From positions 62,001-126,000 of the forward strand of contig JARBJD010000051.1 in NCBI GenBank assembly GCA_033064195.1: DNA of 64,000 bases. The letters run 5' to 3'. This stretch comes from Blattamonas nauphoetae. Its lineage: Eukaryota; Preaxostyla; Oxymonadida. Below the pieces are notes generated by a model, which searched no databases, was not told the DNA's origin, and saw only the letters and a list, made by a program, of their open reading frames with translations. Below are positions 10,508 through 24,530 of the stretch, piece by piece (the stretch's first letter is position 1; the number at the start of each line of letters is the position of its first letter). The position numbers and the translations under genes were made by a program.

Positions 10508-13500
10508 CGAGAGTGTCTTTCCCGACTCGACGGAGGCTGTCAGGATGGAGGAGTTGGTCGACGACGAAAACGAACTGAACGAACACGAATCAATCGAAAG
10601 CGATCCAGACAACGAAACTGAAATCAGAGAGCGAGAGAACGGAGAGACAGAGGTGGTGAAGCCAAGCAACTCGAGTGACAGAGATCCATCGGAAACGACG
10701 AACTGGCCATCACTTTCAACTCTCAATGTTTGTTTCGATGTCTTTCCAGCAATGCACAGCGAGAGCGTGTTCGGATTGATGGTTTCGTTCAGAGATGTCG
10801 CATCCAGAATCGTGATCTGTTTCGCTGAGTTCGCTGCTGTGGCTCGTGAGATTCCTTTCCCAATCGTCCCACAACTCACTCCAAAATGACCACATTTCGA
10901 AATGTCTCTCCCATTCGTTCCATCAACTTCGATCTCACTCCCTGCCTCAATCAGATACACAAGCAGAGACGACTCAATCCCACTTGATGTGTCGGATCCC
11001 CAAAACAACTCGGGATCTGTTTCAGCCGTCACAGCAGGAAAGCGAGCAGGCACAATTTGAGTGTCGAACGAAGGACCAGACACGAACAGCTGCGTCTTTG
11101 ACGGATTCCCATTCGAGGGCGACGTGAACGACAAACCACTCAAATCGAAGTCCCAATTCGTTTGCTCAGTGGATGTCGACAGAGTCAGAGAGAAGAGTGG
11201 AGACGACGATGAACACGACGAGAATGTAGTCGCTGACGTGGAGAGAGTGTGCGAACCAGAAAGAACGACAGAGATGACTCCTTTCGGCGACGATGACCTG
11301 ACTTTTGTGAACGACGTCGAAACGAGTGACAAACTCCCACAAACATCCAAGAGTGCTTTAGCTAGAGTTGTTTCCGCAGACGAAGACCCAAACGAACACG
11401 AGTCAATCGACAGTGATCCTGAAGCAACGGAAATGAAGGCAGACGATCGATCACCACTCTCAAACACGAACAAGAGAGTCTTCAGATTCAGCTCGTGACC
11501 TTTCAACACGGAGAGTGAGCCTAATGGATCGACGGTGATCGTTTTCTGTTCACTCTTCGAGATGATTGTGTGCGAGGCAAACTGTGTTGTGAGAGAGGAT
11601 TTTAGGCTGGCTGAACTTCCAATCACGACATCTGTTCCTGTTTTCTTCACATTCAACAATCCTCTCTTTAGTGTCTCACAAGGAAGCAAGTTCAACCCAC
11701 AATGCACGTGATCTTCTCCATCCGAATCGATGAAAAGACTCGTTTCTTGTTCTGTGTGAGCAAACCAGAAGAACAACAAGCTTTCGGGACCCAATGTTCC
11801 GACTTGCCCAACAAACTTGTTCTTCTCAACCTGCGAGAACTGACCATCCTGCGGCACAACAATCGTCTTCTTCAAAAGAGCGAAGGAAGTGAGTGCCGAA
11901 GTGCTGGCGAGATCATCACACTTCACGAAGATCAGAGAGCCAACTCCGGTTGAAGAGATCCCTTCGAAGATGCTGCCCGTGTTGGCTGAGAAAGATGTTT
12001 TCGAGTCGAGATGGATCGTACTTCCTGAAGCGTGTGTGAATTTCAGGTTTCTGAATGTCGTGCTTGTCAATGTGAGAGATCCTGCTCCACTGACTTCAAC
12101 AACAGTGGCAAGTGAAGAGGGCAGCACTGTTTCAGAATCACCTCCGATTTGGCACAACGAGAGATGGAGCGCGTCTGACGACACGACGAAGAGAGGCGAG
12201 GCCGAACACGACGAATCAATCGAGAAATGCACGTTCTCAAAGGAGAGTGTGGTGGAGAGCGTGGACGACAGTTCAATTTGAGCTGCCGATTTCAGAGTGA
12301 TGTCCAGAGGAGAATCGGAGTGTGGATGAACTGTGATTGAGGAAGAGAACGAGAGAAGAGCCGAGACTTCAGCGTTGACTCTGAGGTTTATCTCTCCGAT
12401 CGAGTGATTCTTCGCTGAGACAACAGCAGAGGCAAGTGAAGAGCAGGCAAGGGAGGTCGAGCCACAGTTCGTGTGAGTCGACGAATGAGCAGTCGAATCC
12501 ACAAACACACTTCCAGTCGGCGAAATCAGAAACAGAAGAAGAGGAAGCGAAAACCATTCGTTCGAGGAATCCAGATCTCGGGTTTCCACATAAAACGAAT
12601 GTGGAGACGTCTGAGCTGTGAAACTCCCTTCCCATCGCTCACCGGAGATCGCTGATGAAGGATCCGATGTCCGCACAAAGATCAGCTCCCCATTTCGTTC
12701 TGGCGAACTCGAACAGTCTGAGAACGACGTCGACAGAACCGAAATCTCTCCATCTGTGTCTATCTCCATCAGAGCAGACGATGTCGCTTGAAGAGAAGAG
12801 AATTTCGTGGATGTGATGAAGAAGGACGATGTGGGTGAGGAGAACGAGACGAGAGGAGCAGAGAACGTCGCACATCCACTCGACCCTTTCGTCGTGTTGA
12901 ACGTGCTCTTCACAATTCGGATCGGTTTCAGTGTCGATCGGATCAGAGGATGGCCATATTCTTCAGCCGTCGAACAGATCACAGCAACGTCGTTCAACTC
13001 CAGCGAGCGTCCATCCTCCTTCACATCAAACAGCCCACACTTCACAATCGGTCGAATGTCCAAGTTCGAAACCACAAGACTGGCGTTGTCTTTGATCGTG
13101 AACAGAAACCCTCCTTCGTTCATCGACGCGTCCACATCCACAATCGAACGAAGCACATCTGCTTTCGCTTCGTTTGTTGTCTTCGTGCCTTTCACGGTGA
13201 TGTCCTGGTCTTCAATCACCACATCCTTTTCTGTGTACGTCATGTTCCACACAAACGTGATCGACTGCGGGAAGTGCGTTCCATCCTTGAACTTCTGCTT
13301 CAGATGACGTACTCCATATTTCAGCGTCGCACAGTGTGTTCCTGTCCATTTGCAGTCGTCCCCATCCGTCCCACTCGTTCCACCCAGAGGCAGCTTCACA
13401 CTCCCATTCACGGAGATCGTGGGTGTTGGCAGGAAGAAATGAATCTGTTCTTTCTCTTCCGTGCTTTGTCGATCAGCAATCTCAACTCGGAATTCGTCGC

Positions 13501-16500
13501 TCATCGAAATGCCCCCAAACGTCGGAATGTCCTTCACTTCCTTCCCAGAGAACAGACTCGATTCCACAAAGATGTCGTTCCCTTGCGCAGCGCGGTTCCC
13601 TTCAAACCGAGCGTGGTTCAGAGAATCTGTGTTGAGAATGATCGGACGAGCAGAAGTCGTTGTCCCGCAGAAGTACAGCGCGCCTCCTCTCCCAACCAGC
13701 ACACCATCCTCGTCTGTTTCGGTCGCTGAACAGTTCTTGAACATGTCTGGATATTGGAGAACGTATGCTGTGAAATAGTGCGAGTCTTGGAATTCAACAT
13801 ATGCCACTCCCCCGTTCTTCGACGAACAATTCTTGAATTCCACACGGCATAATACAATGCTCGTGTTCTTTGCATTGATAAAGCTTCCGTTTGAGTCTGA
13901 GTGGAGCTCAAAATATGACCAGTGCGTTGCTTGGAAATACCCTCCGAAGCTGTGGACGAGAGAGCATCCTACGAACGATACTGCCGATCTGATATATGCA
14001 CCTTCGAAATAGATCTTTCCATTTATGTTGTGGACAAGTGGGTAATTCACAGTTGGGGGGAAGTATATTGTAGTGTCAGCGATCTGGAAGAGAGCTGAAG
14101 ATGAGACAACTTTGAAAGGTGTTGTCAGGGTCCCTGATGGGATGGTGATGGAACCCTGTCTGAATCGAATTGTTGCTGAATCGGAGAAGGTGAAGAAAGC
14201 ATTGACGTCGTTAGACGTTTGTTGGATTTTGGGGAGTCGAATCAGGATTTCTCGATCGTGGAAGGTTGTCTGCGTGATATTGATTGGATCAACATTCTGA
14301 ATTCGGAGGTCGGGCTGTGTGCCAGGAGCGGCCAGCTCTTGGATGGTGTTAGCGAGAGAGACGAACTGAGAGATTTTCAAACCGAGGTAGAAGCGGTGGT
14401 TCATGGGATGATCGATTCCGTACTGAGAATATCCACAATTTGGTATTTGGAAGTTGACAACGGTGTTGTCGATGAGGCAGCGAGGCTTTTCGCTCATTGA
14501 TTTCACTGAGCTGGTCACGTCGAGGAAGTTGGAGGGGAAACCAACAAGAACGATGTCATTGCCGACTGACTGAAGAGTTGTTGAGGCTTTGTTGGATGTG
14601 AAGAGGAGTCTCAACAAGGTGACCGCGTTGTTGCCCATGCGAGTGATGTGGAAAGCCCCGGCTGGACCAGAGGATGTGCAATATGCTGCGTCAGATGTCA
14701 CAATCAAAATAGATGAGCTTGTCTGAGCATCCAGACAGCTTCCCCCACTCGTGCTCGATGACTTCACATGGCTGAACCACACCTCGTTCATTTCCAGAGA
14801 AGCTGTCCCTGTGATGGAGATCGCTGCAGTCGCTGTCAGACTGATCGCGTTGAATCGACTCAGATGGAATGACGCTTTTCCTGAAGAGAACGAGAAGAGA
14901 TGAGTCTTGTGGTCGCTGATCCCATCAATCCACACATTCACAAGAAACGACGACGCTGACGATGATGAATGTTGCAACATGACTGAGAATTTGGTCGATG
15001 GTTTCAGAGAGAGCGAAGTGAGCGTCAGGTTCCCATTGTTTCCAACGGACACTCCGCCCATTTCCACAATCGTGAAGGCGGTCGTGTTGGTCATCCATCC
15101 TCGTCCCAACAACTGCACCGATTTTGTGATCGTCTCGCTGCTGTGCGAGTGTGTCCCCATTCCCACGTTGATTCGAGTGAATCCAGTGGTGACTTGTGTC
15201 AGAGCAGAAGTGATCGTGGGACATGGCGTTGCTTCCACACAATCCGTTCCAGTCCCATCTGTCTCAACGAAAAAGGCTGGAATGACAGTTTTTGAAGGAG
15301 TGGGAAAGATTGCATCCTGATATTCAACATCTCCATTGAGAGTGGCCGAATAGTAAAACCCAACTTTGTTCGATTTCGTCGTTGACGTGCATCCAATTGC
15401 CTTTGATGCTGGCAAAGCATTTGGTGATGATGAACCGATGTGAATGTCGTTTCCCCTGAAATGAGCATACTCCTCAATGTTCTCCAAATACTCCAGCGCC
15501 TGATTGTCGTCGAAATGGGTGTCTTCAAAGAAGATGGTGTTCGGAAATATCATGAAAACGGCACCTCCTCTTGTGCCGGCTGTGTTCTTCCGAAAGATGC
15601 ATCGATGGAAAGCGTGGTCTGCGTAATGTGTGTGCATACACCCTCCCAACGTTCCTGCCGTGTTGTTTTCGAAATGCGAGTCGAAGACACGAAGAACGTA
15701 ATTTGATGTGGCTGAGCCGTAAAAGACAGCACCTTCAGCTGAAGAGGTCTGAGCAGAGAACTTGCTGTTGGAGATTTGAACGAACGGAACTGAATGTGAT
15801 GCGTGCAATGTCCGTGTTCGTGACGCTCCATCAATCGATGTGAATTCGGAGTTGGAAATGTCTGTGGTCACCGAATAATAAGTTCTGATCTGATTTTCGC
15901 CGCCAGAAAGAGAAGTCGCTTTGTCATATGAGATTTTCGACGAATCAATGACGAGGCGAGGATTGAGGTTCAGATTGCCTCGCAGGTCCATCAAAGTGAC
16001 ATGCTGGTTTGTGCAGTTGATGTTGAACGTGGTGCGGGTGAATTTCACACACCCGGCAAGTGGGTTAATATACACGATTTTGAACGGTGCGGTTTGCGAT
16101 TTTGATGTGATCGTGTTGTCTGAGAAATGGTAGTGCGTGAACTCAGCGTCATTGACGTACGCGCCAGTTGAGCTGGTCAATGTGGGCGAGTCTGTGATGT
16201 TTTTGATGGTGAGATCATCCGCGTTTCCGGCAATCCCACAATTCTCACATTCCAGCAACGTCGAGTTTCTCAGCCTGAATTCCGTCGACGACGAGAGCGA
16301 TGCACTCACTGTTCCATAAAGTCCGTTCTCAACGCGGTTCAGTTCAGTTCCCACCAACATTTGGGTCAGACGAAGGCGATGCTGGCGGAAGGCGGGCTGT
16401 TCACACGACGACACGTTCACAAACGAACACGAGACAATCGATGTGGAAAGACACGAAAACGGAGATGGGGTGGTTGTTTCTGCAGCGATGCCCGTTTTTG

Positions 16501-17188
16501 AGAGGATTGCCGATGACGAGAACGAGCACGACGAGATCGTCACGAAAGAGTGTGTTGGTTGCGAGGCTCCCTTCCGATCCAGGATTTCCGCAAATGCAGG
16601 CATCACTTCCGAAGATGAACACATTTCACATCCAACGAATGTCACCGATGTCTCCGTTGCGAGGTTGGCCGTTTGTTGGATCAGAATCGGCGATGCGAGC
16701 TGGCCCAGTCGGAGAACACAACTCGAAAATGAGACACAAGAAGCCTCCACAATCGCACATCGCGTCGACGAGGACAGTGTCGGAGAGATGTCATGACCAA
16801 CATTTGGGTTCGTGCGTTCAAGCGATTCCATGTCGAAAAGCAGCGTGTCAAACGATAGTGTTGAGTTCACAATATCAAAGAGGCAATTTAGATTATTCAT
16901 GTTCTGAGAAACTTCCCTTGAGATTGGGCTCTCTTTGTTCGGTTGCCAGATTGTTGATTTCGAGATTGATGTCCCAGTTTCTCCCTTCAGTGTGAGCTGA
17001 ACGGATTCAAAATGTTGGGATGCACATCCGTACTGCTTGTTCTCGAGTCGGATGACATGTTGCGAATTGTCATATCTGTGCATCGACAAGATTGACGAGA
17101 GTTCAATTTGTTGCGTTGAAATCTCGTTGGAGTAGGTGAACACAACCCAGAAGGGAAGCAGAACCAAGAAGTTCATGAAAATCGGCAT
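6124..17188 (-). CDS. Giant beta-helix surface protein with TM and pseudokinase tail, frameshifted at the 11-bp repeat
   Basis: The ATG at 17188 begins a signal peptide (MPIFMNFLVLLPFWVVFTYS). The first frame runs 2842 residues to a stop at 8660-8662. It is made of beta-helix/POMP-like repeats, including GGCMHTHYADHAF and GGAVFM motifs. The homologous continuation lies in another frame from about 8683 to 6124 (about 850 residues). It carries the same membrane segment, basic stop-transfer and degenerate kinase lobe as the gene at 1-4401, again with LGKVNPQR in place of HRDLKPxN. The break coincides with loss of one 11-bp repeat unit at 8684-8694. As written, the gene would give a secreted protein with no anchor; the combined length would be about 3690 residues. 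It may be a pseudogene, a phase-variable state or a sequencing slip. An upstream TTG at 17200 is in frame but unlikely to start a eukaryotic protein. Confidence 0.75.
8684..8694 (-). repeat. Single copy of the 11-bp repeat at the frameshift
   Basis: GTTCCCTTCCA (reverse complement TGGAAGGGAAC) is present once here and twice at the mirrored position 1820-1841. The loss of 11 bp shifts the reading frame and brings a stop at 8660-8662. Confidence 0.9.
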
Positions 17189-17454
17189 GTTGCTTCCCAA
17201 ACAAATCTAGAAGGGATCCCGGAAGCAAAAGAAAAGTTCTTGTTGGTGATCTCACCCTTACATTATTTTAGATTGATGAGAGCTACATACTACAGCGGAT
17301 AAGTGAATTGAAATGAAATAAAGAATGTATATCGACTCCACTCCAGTCTCGTCCCATAATCAAAGCATTAGATCTTATCGTCAGCCGAAGAGTTTTCTTC
17401 CAAACAAAACACAAAACGAGAAGGAACAAAGACAGTCATTCGTTCTCAAGCGGA

Positions 17455-20400
17455 TCATCCTTCCCCATTCTCAGATTTGTCTGATCTGTCCGAATCTGTG
17501 GGAGGGATCGTAATCGGACAGACTGAATCTGTGGGAGGGATCGTACTCGGACATGTCGAATCTGCTTCCTCCAACTCGGCCTCGTGTCTGACCTCCCCTC
17601 CTCCCCATACGATCGAAGACCCTTGTGATAGAGGCACGAACGAAACAGGAATGATTTGGATCCGATCAGATGAATCTCGGAGACTCCGAGCTGAAGTGTC
17701 GGGATCAGAATAAGTTGGAAGTGATGATGGCGAGCAGAGCGGGGCTGAGGTCATCAGAGTGTTTGCCACTGTCATGTCTCTGAATCCAGCTGCATCCGCT
17801 TGAGTTGTGAGAGGGGTTGTGTCTGAATCGATAGTGAGTGTTGAATATGATGAAGGGAGGTTCAGAACTGGGATTGATGTTGGCGAACAAACAGGCATCT
17901 CTCCCATCACAAGTGTTGGCGTTTTTCTACCTCTGTTAGCTCCCTCGTCGACTGAGCTATCTTGTTCACTAATTGTGGAGAATATGGAAGAATCAACTTT
18001 GAGTTGGGGCGGTTTTTCAGCGGTTTTGGAAGGAGTGGAATCAAATAGTGACAAGCCAACATTTGTGGTTGGTTCGGTGGTTTGGAAAATACTAAACTCG
18101 TTCTCTTGTCGAGGCTCCTGATTCTGGAGAGTGAGAGGGAACGACGAAGCTTGGATAGGCAACGACGACTCGGGAAACGCGTTTGTACTCGGAAGAGGAA
18201 GTGATGACACCGAATGAGGAGATCCGAGTCCTGATTGATCAGTGTCGTCTCCCGCAATGGGTTGGCCGTCTTCCGGAACGGACTGCATGTTCAGACTCCC
18301 TTCCGATTGTCTCGAACGCGGCGATTTGTCATCGTTTTGAAAGTTATCCAAACTGTCGGAGTCGATGATCGGTTTCCAGTATTCTTTCGTTGCTGTCTGA
18401 ACACTTCTCCATCGTCTGATCCGAACCCCAAACGGCAGATTCTGGCCGTTTTCTCGACAGATGCCTTCCACCTCCAACACATCGTCCTTTGCGTCTCCTT
18501 CTGTCTTCGTCTTATCAATCTCAACTTTGACCTGCCTGATATTGACGACTGTTGGGTTGATCACATGAAGAAGCCCAATCAACGAGATTGGGACGCGCTC
18601 GCCTGCTGAAAGAAGTGACGGGAGAAGGATCCGATGCGAGTAATAATATTCGTAGTCTTTCAACTGAGCTGTGGCGTAAGTTTCGGTCAAAATTAGCTTT
18701 TTGACTGATTGGAGTTCAGCGAGGAACGGGCCGGGTTGGAAAAGAAGTGGGCTGAGCGGGTTTTGAACGGCTTGTTGGAATTGGGAGATGATTCGGCTGA
18801 TCCAGAGGTTGATTTGGGCTTGTGCGCAGACATTGAACAACGATCGAAGCGTTTCTTCTGTGATTGGAGTGTTCTTTACGAGAAAACGACGAATCGTGTC
18901 TTCCACAGTCGGGTTTCTGACTCTCTGTGTCTCAAACACATTCCGAGGTTGGATGCTATTCCTCTTTCCCTGCGCCAAGTGCTGCGTGTGGTGAGGGTGC
19001 TTCAGAGTCGATCGATGCGATGGAAGATACGTCCCGGAAAAAGAATGACGGGTTGCCGGAACGATGACGTTTTCTCTGATTCCTACCAATCCTTGTGGGA
19101 CGATTGGGGACGGTGGTTGTGATGATGGGAAGGAGAGGCCGGTTAGAACAGGTGTGGTGTGGTCTGGATTGGTTTGTGTCGTTCCATGAGGCGTTTTGGG
19201 GCCGCGGAAGGCAGAGGGAGCGTCAGGGAGCGGAGAAGTATTGGTTTGATATTTTGAGAAGAAAGGGATGACTTGCTGTCTCGCCTGTTTCTGTTGAAAT
19301 GTCATCTTCTTTCCCATGTCGATTGATTGGCTCTGAGGGGATGATGTCTTCGCGAACGAGGCAGGAGGGGAGGGGGGAGGGGCAGGGTTCGGTTTTCTTG
19401 CGATGGGCTGGGAGAGAATCGGTGAAGAGTCAGAAATCACTGGTTGGTCGTCAAGTTTGAGTGTTGGAGGCATCGCTCTTTGCCAAGGCTGCCAATTGTC
19501 ATCAGAAGTGTCGCCACCTTCCAAAGGCGATGTCGACGCGGCTGTGGGGACTTGAGCAGTCTCGAACTCGATGAGACGTGATGCGTGGTGATCACCGAGT
19601 GACGATGCTGATTTGAGAGAGTTGAGTGAAGATGAGTGTTTGGTCGGGGGAGGTTCGTGAGGAACGAGAACGGCGATCTGACCGTGTGGAAGATCGCAAT
19701 CAATCGAATCCGACGCGGATGGGGTGATGGTTGGAGGGATGTGGTTGAATGAGGCGATGGAATCGGCGCGGATGAAGACAGTGTCAACAGGAGGACTCCA
19801 CGCTCGATTTGAGTTGGTTGTCGATGTGCTTGTTATGGGTCGATTGTTGGTATCCAGAATTAGCGATTCGACTCTTGCCTCATCCTTCTTTCTCTGATGC
19901 TCCTTCTCATCGAACGAAAATGACCCTTTCTCAACAAGGCTTGGCCCAGAACTCAATTTCGCTTCAGAATTCGAGAGTGTGGTGCCTGGTGTGAGTGGTG
20001 CTGGCCTCAAAAAGTGTTCCGGAGACATATCAGTTTGAACATCAGTTTGGAGTTTTGGGAGGTTTTTCGGTTTCTTTGAATGTTCTCCATCGAGTTCCTC
20101 TTTCGACGCTCCAACAAGAAGTGCTGGAGGAGTTGGCGGTGTGGTCGGGGTGGTTGGTTCGGGTGATCGAGTACTGTTTCGTGCTTCTCTGAGATTTTCA
20201 TTCGAGACTCGAAACTCAGCCTCGGGGGTGATTTTAGAGCGGAAGTTGATGTTTTCGTTGGATGGGGACAAATGTGGAGAAGGGTGTTGTGGTTGGGTTT
20301 CTGTGAAAAGACGAGAATCCGAATTGTTGATCCTGTCATCGACTTTTTCCGCGACGCTTGGAAGGTGGTCGAGCGGCTCGAACAATGAGATCAGAGCGGG

Positions 20401-23400
20401 TCGTTTCCGTTCATTCTCAACATCACTGCTCTTTCCCACAACAATCCTTTGAGGAATTGGTGAATCGGGCATCATGTGTTCCCGCAAATCCCGCTCGTTC
20501 TTTGATTTTGGTGGGCTGTAGAGGACTGGATAGGTTGAGGTCGACGATGGGATCTTCATCGCTTTGAAGTAATCCTCCATCTTCTTCTTTGTCTCTTCAT
20601 CTGAATTCTCTTCTTCCATCTTGGCGCGTTTTCTTTCTTCAGCTGAATGGACCTGGAATCTGACCAATGCGTGCCCCGACTCATCAATAATCCGAAAACC
20701 GAATCGTTTGTTACGTTTGTCCTTCTTCTGTCGCTTTTTTGGAAGTTTTCGAGAGAACGACACAGCATCGGATCGAAGTGGAGTCGGTTGGAGCGACAAC
20801 GGTGTCGTTCCGAGAAGAGAACTTCGCATCGACATTGCTGACATGCTCACTTGTGTGTCTGCTCGTCCTCTTCGGTCTCTCAGCGGTGATGTCTGCGACG
20901 ATCGAACTGACGATCTTGGAGTGGAGGAACCAATTGGGCAGGGAGCTCCGAGTGGGACAGCTAGGATTGGTGATTCACTCGCCGATGGAGGGGAGAGTGG
21001 AGTGTTGTCGACGATTTCAATGTCTTGTGGAGTTTGTCCGTCTTCTGATTCGGGAGGGACAAAGACGAAAGATTCACTTTGAGAATCACTTCGATTTGAC
21101 TTGCTTGGAGAGAGTGAATGTGCCGTGGTGACGTTTCTCTGGCTGATCCCTCCCAAAATCGTACTCGGGCGAGAGGGCGAGATTGGGGGTGTTTGGTAGT
21201 AAGGGTTGACTGGCGTGTGAGCTTGTGAATGTGTCGGATAACTCGAGAGCGGTTTGTCTTGCGAATTGGTGACGAAAACAACTTTGTGAGTTGAACGACG
21301 TTTGGTCTGTTTGTGTGGGGATTCCTCTTCTTTTTCTGTTTGATCTGTTCTCTCCTCGTGTTCGTCCTTCTTTGTTTCTGGTTTTTCCTGCTTTGTCTCT
21401 TCATCCGACTCTTTCTTTGCGACGAACTGCGCGAAATTGAACTGAACAGCATCGATCAACTCCTCCGTTCCCTTCCCCTGCCGATTCTTCTTCAAAAACT
21501 CGTCCAGCGTCTTCAATTGTGCCATAAATGAAGGATTGGGTCGAGCGACTGTTCGTCGTTTGATCACAGACGCAAACGCTTCATCTAACCCCATCCCCTC
21601 CACAACCATCAAGTACGCAGTGACAACGGCCGGTGATCTGGACACACCCTGCGAGCAGTGGACCAGGACTCGTGATCCCTTCTTTTCAGAAGTGTGGGTT
21701 CCTTCGTCAATCACTTCATTTTCGGTTCCATGGGGGCCGGTTCCGTTGATTGCGTGGAACATGAAGCGGACAGCTGGTGCCACGTTGGCCAAGAGTGATT
21801 GTCCATTCTGATCTTCGATGGGAACACGATGATAATTAATCAATGGGGAATCAGAAAACGATGAGATCGAGGACGAAGACATGACTGAAGAACCGGCGAG
21901 TGAGTGTGTTGGCGAAGGGGCGTGTGCGGGAACCTGTGCATCGATGTTCGTCAGCGATGGTTGCGGGTCATTTTGCCGAAGTTTGGGAAGTGGGTGCAGG
22001 AATCGTTTTCGGTGTCGCAGGCGGTCTCGGTGTTTGTTTCGAATGAAGAGGCGGAGATGGCTTTTGGCGTGTTTGAGATTTTCTTCTTTCTGAACTTCGA
22101 GTTTCCCTTTTAAGCGATTGCGGATGGCATGCTTGGAATAACGGGAGGAGAGTGAAGGGGAGTTCGACATGAAGGATTGGGAGGGTGAGATGCGAGGTGA
22201 AATGGGATGGTGAAATGATGGATGGCGACGGTGTGTGGTGGTGTCGGTTGAATGTGTAATATGGGCAGGATCTCCTTGAATTCCTCCAACTTCACCGGTG
22301 TTCGTCATGTGAAGGAGAATTTTGGATTTTGAATTCTTTCGTGAGATTTCTCCTTCTTCAGGAGGAAGTGTCATTTGTGGTGCAACATTGACAAATTGGA
22401 ACGAATGTTTTGTTGGAAGTGTCGGTGGGGGAGTTGTGGTTTCAAAAACAATCCGTGACCCGCCGAAAGAAACAATGGGAGGAACGGGCTCGGTTGTTTC
22501 GGATGAGTCAGAGAGTGATGGTGAATGTTGTAACTGAGTCGGTTGTTCGGACTCATCGTCGTCGGCACGTTTCATAACATATAATGCAGATTGATGGGTC
22601 GGTGATGTGAGGCTTGAGGCGTCAGATTTCAGGGAGAGAGGTGAATCATGACTTGACCCTGCAAGATCAGGGCTTAGAGTGTCTTGGAAAATCTTGTTGG
22701 TTTTTTGAAGTGGTTTCAATGGTGCATGTTCAGAAAAAAGATTAGGGGGCGAGTCAAGATCTATTTTTTCCGTGTGATGGAGTGGAGATGCAGTGAATTG
22801 GTCTTTTGAGTGTTTGTGTTCGGTAGGCTCAAGTGAAAGGAATTTAGGAACTTCTCGGGGAACAGATGATGGCAATGCCGAGAGTGGAAGTTCGGATGGG
22901 ATGCTATGATCAGTTTGGAGTGATGGATGAGCCTGGAGTCCCAACGGGACTGGCTTCAATAATGAAGGTTCTATAGAGGCGTTATAAGGAGTAAGAGGGG
23001 ATAGAGGTAGGTTTCCTGAATTGGAAGTGTCTGAACTTGACGGGGAGGTTGAATGGTGCTGAATAAATGTGTTTCTATGAAATCCAAGCTCTTTTTGGGA
23101 TCTATCCTTTTTCAGAGCTGGATCTTTGCTATGTTTTTTGTCTGAATCTTCTCCAACCGTTGATGGTGGTCGGGATGGGATTGTGAATCTGGATCGATGA
23201 CCACTTTTTTGTTGGTAAGCTGTGAATTGGATATTCATTCCTTCGTTTCTTGGGAGATGACTCATGCTAAATCTGTTTCTGGATGAATCCGTTGATTCAG
23301 GAGAGATATTTGTGAGGCTCATATGTTGGAATTGGTGTGGGATTGAAAGATGATGAGCTTGATTGTGACGATGGAGTCCTGTAGAAGTCATTGAATCACC

Positions 23401-24331
23401 TGCTAAATCATTGAACGTTGGATGAGAGATTTCTCCGGGTTCTCCCAAAAGTCTGAAAGAAGTTGCGGAAGAAGTATGTTCATGAGCTCGATTGAGAGGT
23501 TCATTCATTATAGAGATGTTTCCGGGATGTATCGTACCAAGAGTAGATGGATATGCTCCTGAGTGTCCCTGGAGGGCATAAGGTGTGACTTCTCCACCAA
23601 CCATATCATGGTACGAAAAAGTTGTGAGGTTTGTCAAAGACCCGTAACTACTCTCAGAGCTCATACAGTCGTTTTGGCTCCCTTCTTCGGAATCGCTCGT
23701 GGAAGATGAAGTGTCTGTGTCTCCTGCTGTCAAACGAAGATTCTCGTGGTAGTTCGGAATCTGTTGGGGATGAGAAGATGAAATAAAACGAATTTCAGAC
23801 ATCATTTGTACAATTGACGATAAAAAATATTCCCATGTTCAACAGATTATGGAGATTAGAGGCTGGATACTGCTCTGAAACGTAGATACTGTCGGTGATG
23901 GCTGTGAAAAAAATATGAGTTCGAAAAATAGACAAACCTGTGGGATACTCAGCCAATGAACAATCTATTGATTCACCAGTGTGTTCGAAAAAAAACGGAT
24001 AATCCTCCAGGAAGGCTGAGAACTGTATTGAGAGAACCATGTCGACTCCTTCAACTTTCGAGATTTCGGTTCGGATCCATTGATGATTGGAGAGATCATT
24101 ATCAACAAGGACAATCTTTCGTTTATGCTTAATATCTGCCAAAGTCAATGGATCTTGATTGTGGAATGAGAGAGAGGAAATGATGTGAAATTCGGCGAAT
24201 TCGAATGGGTTGCGTAAATCTAGAATTGTGCATTCGCCGCTGGTCACAGCATTGTAGACAGCGATACGATCGGGAAAAGCAATCATTAGATCCACAGTAG
24301 TGACATGCACGAAATCACAATAGACAGTCAT
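17455..24331 (-). CDS. Rhodanese + dual-specificity phosphatase (MAPK-phosphatase-like), ~2266 aa
   Basis: Three exons are inferred: 24331-23938, 23901-23801 and 23760-17455. The introns are 36 nt (GTTTGT...CACAG) and 40 nt (GTCTGA...AACAG); the sum divides by three and gives about 2266 residues. Residues ~15-110 look like a rhodanese/CH2 domain (TILDLRNPFEFAEFHI). A DSP domain starts at ITDSIYVSEQYPASNL and reads through NCTNDIPNYHEN. It resumes only at about residue 806 with INYHRVPIED (the general-acid Asp is about 815). The active-site loop HCSQGVSRS lies near 866-874. About 640 Ser/Pro-rich residues are thus inserted inside the catalytic fold. The C-terminal ~1300 residues are mostly disordered, with one ordered-looking stretch around 1780-1960 (RRFLVKNTPITEETLRSLF). 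Rhodanese + DSP is the architecture of MAP kinase phosphatases, so it probably removes phosphate from MAPK-like kinases; activity with such an insert is unproven. Confidence 0.85.
17492..17557 (-). repeat. 33-bp tandem repeat in the phosphatase C-terminus
   Basis: Two tandem 33-bp units (17492-17524 and 17525-17557) each contain GAATCTGTGGGAGGGATCGT. They encode repeated TDSxCPxTIPP-like peptides just before the stop of the large phosphatase. The period of 33 keeps the frame. Confidence 0.8.
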
Positions 24332-24530
24332 GGGTCATTGATCAGATCCACACTCGATCCACCCTCCATTTTCATCTCCACACTTTCAGGCATCCCCATC
24401 AATCATAACATCACAAGAAACAACAAACGTACGAAGAATAAAAATAGTCCAAAAAGAAGAATGAATGAAGATCGGTTCGAAACAAAAGCACTGAAGATGA
24501 GCTGTCTACACTGCTCAAAGCATTGAAATT

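Noticed and set aside
17188-17200. TTG at 17200 as start of the large surface protein
   Set aside because: A eukaryotic start should be ATG. The ATG at 17188 places the hydrophobic signal sequence directly at the N-terminus.
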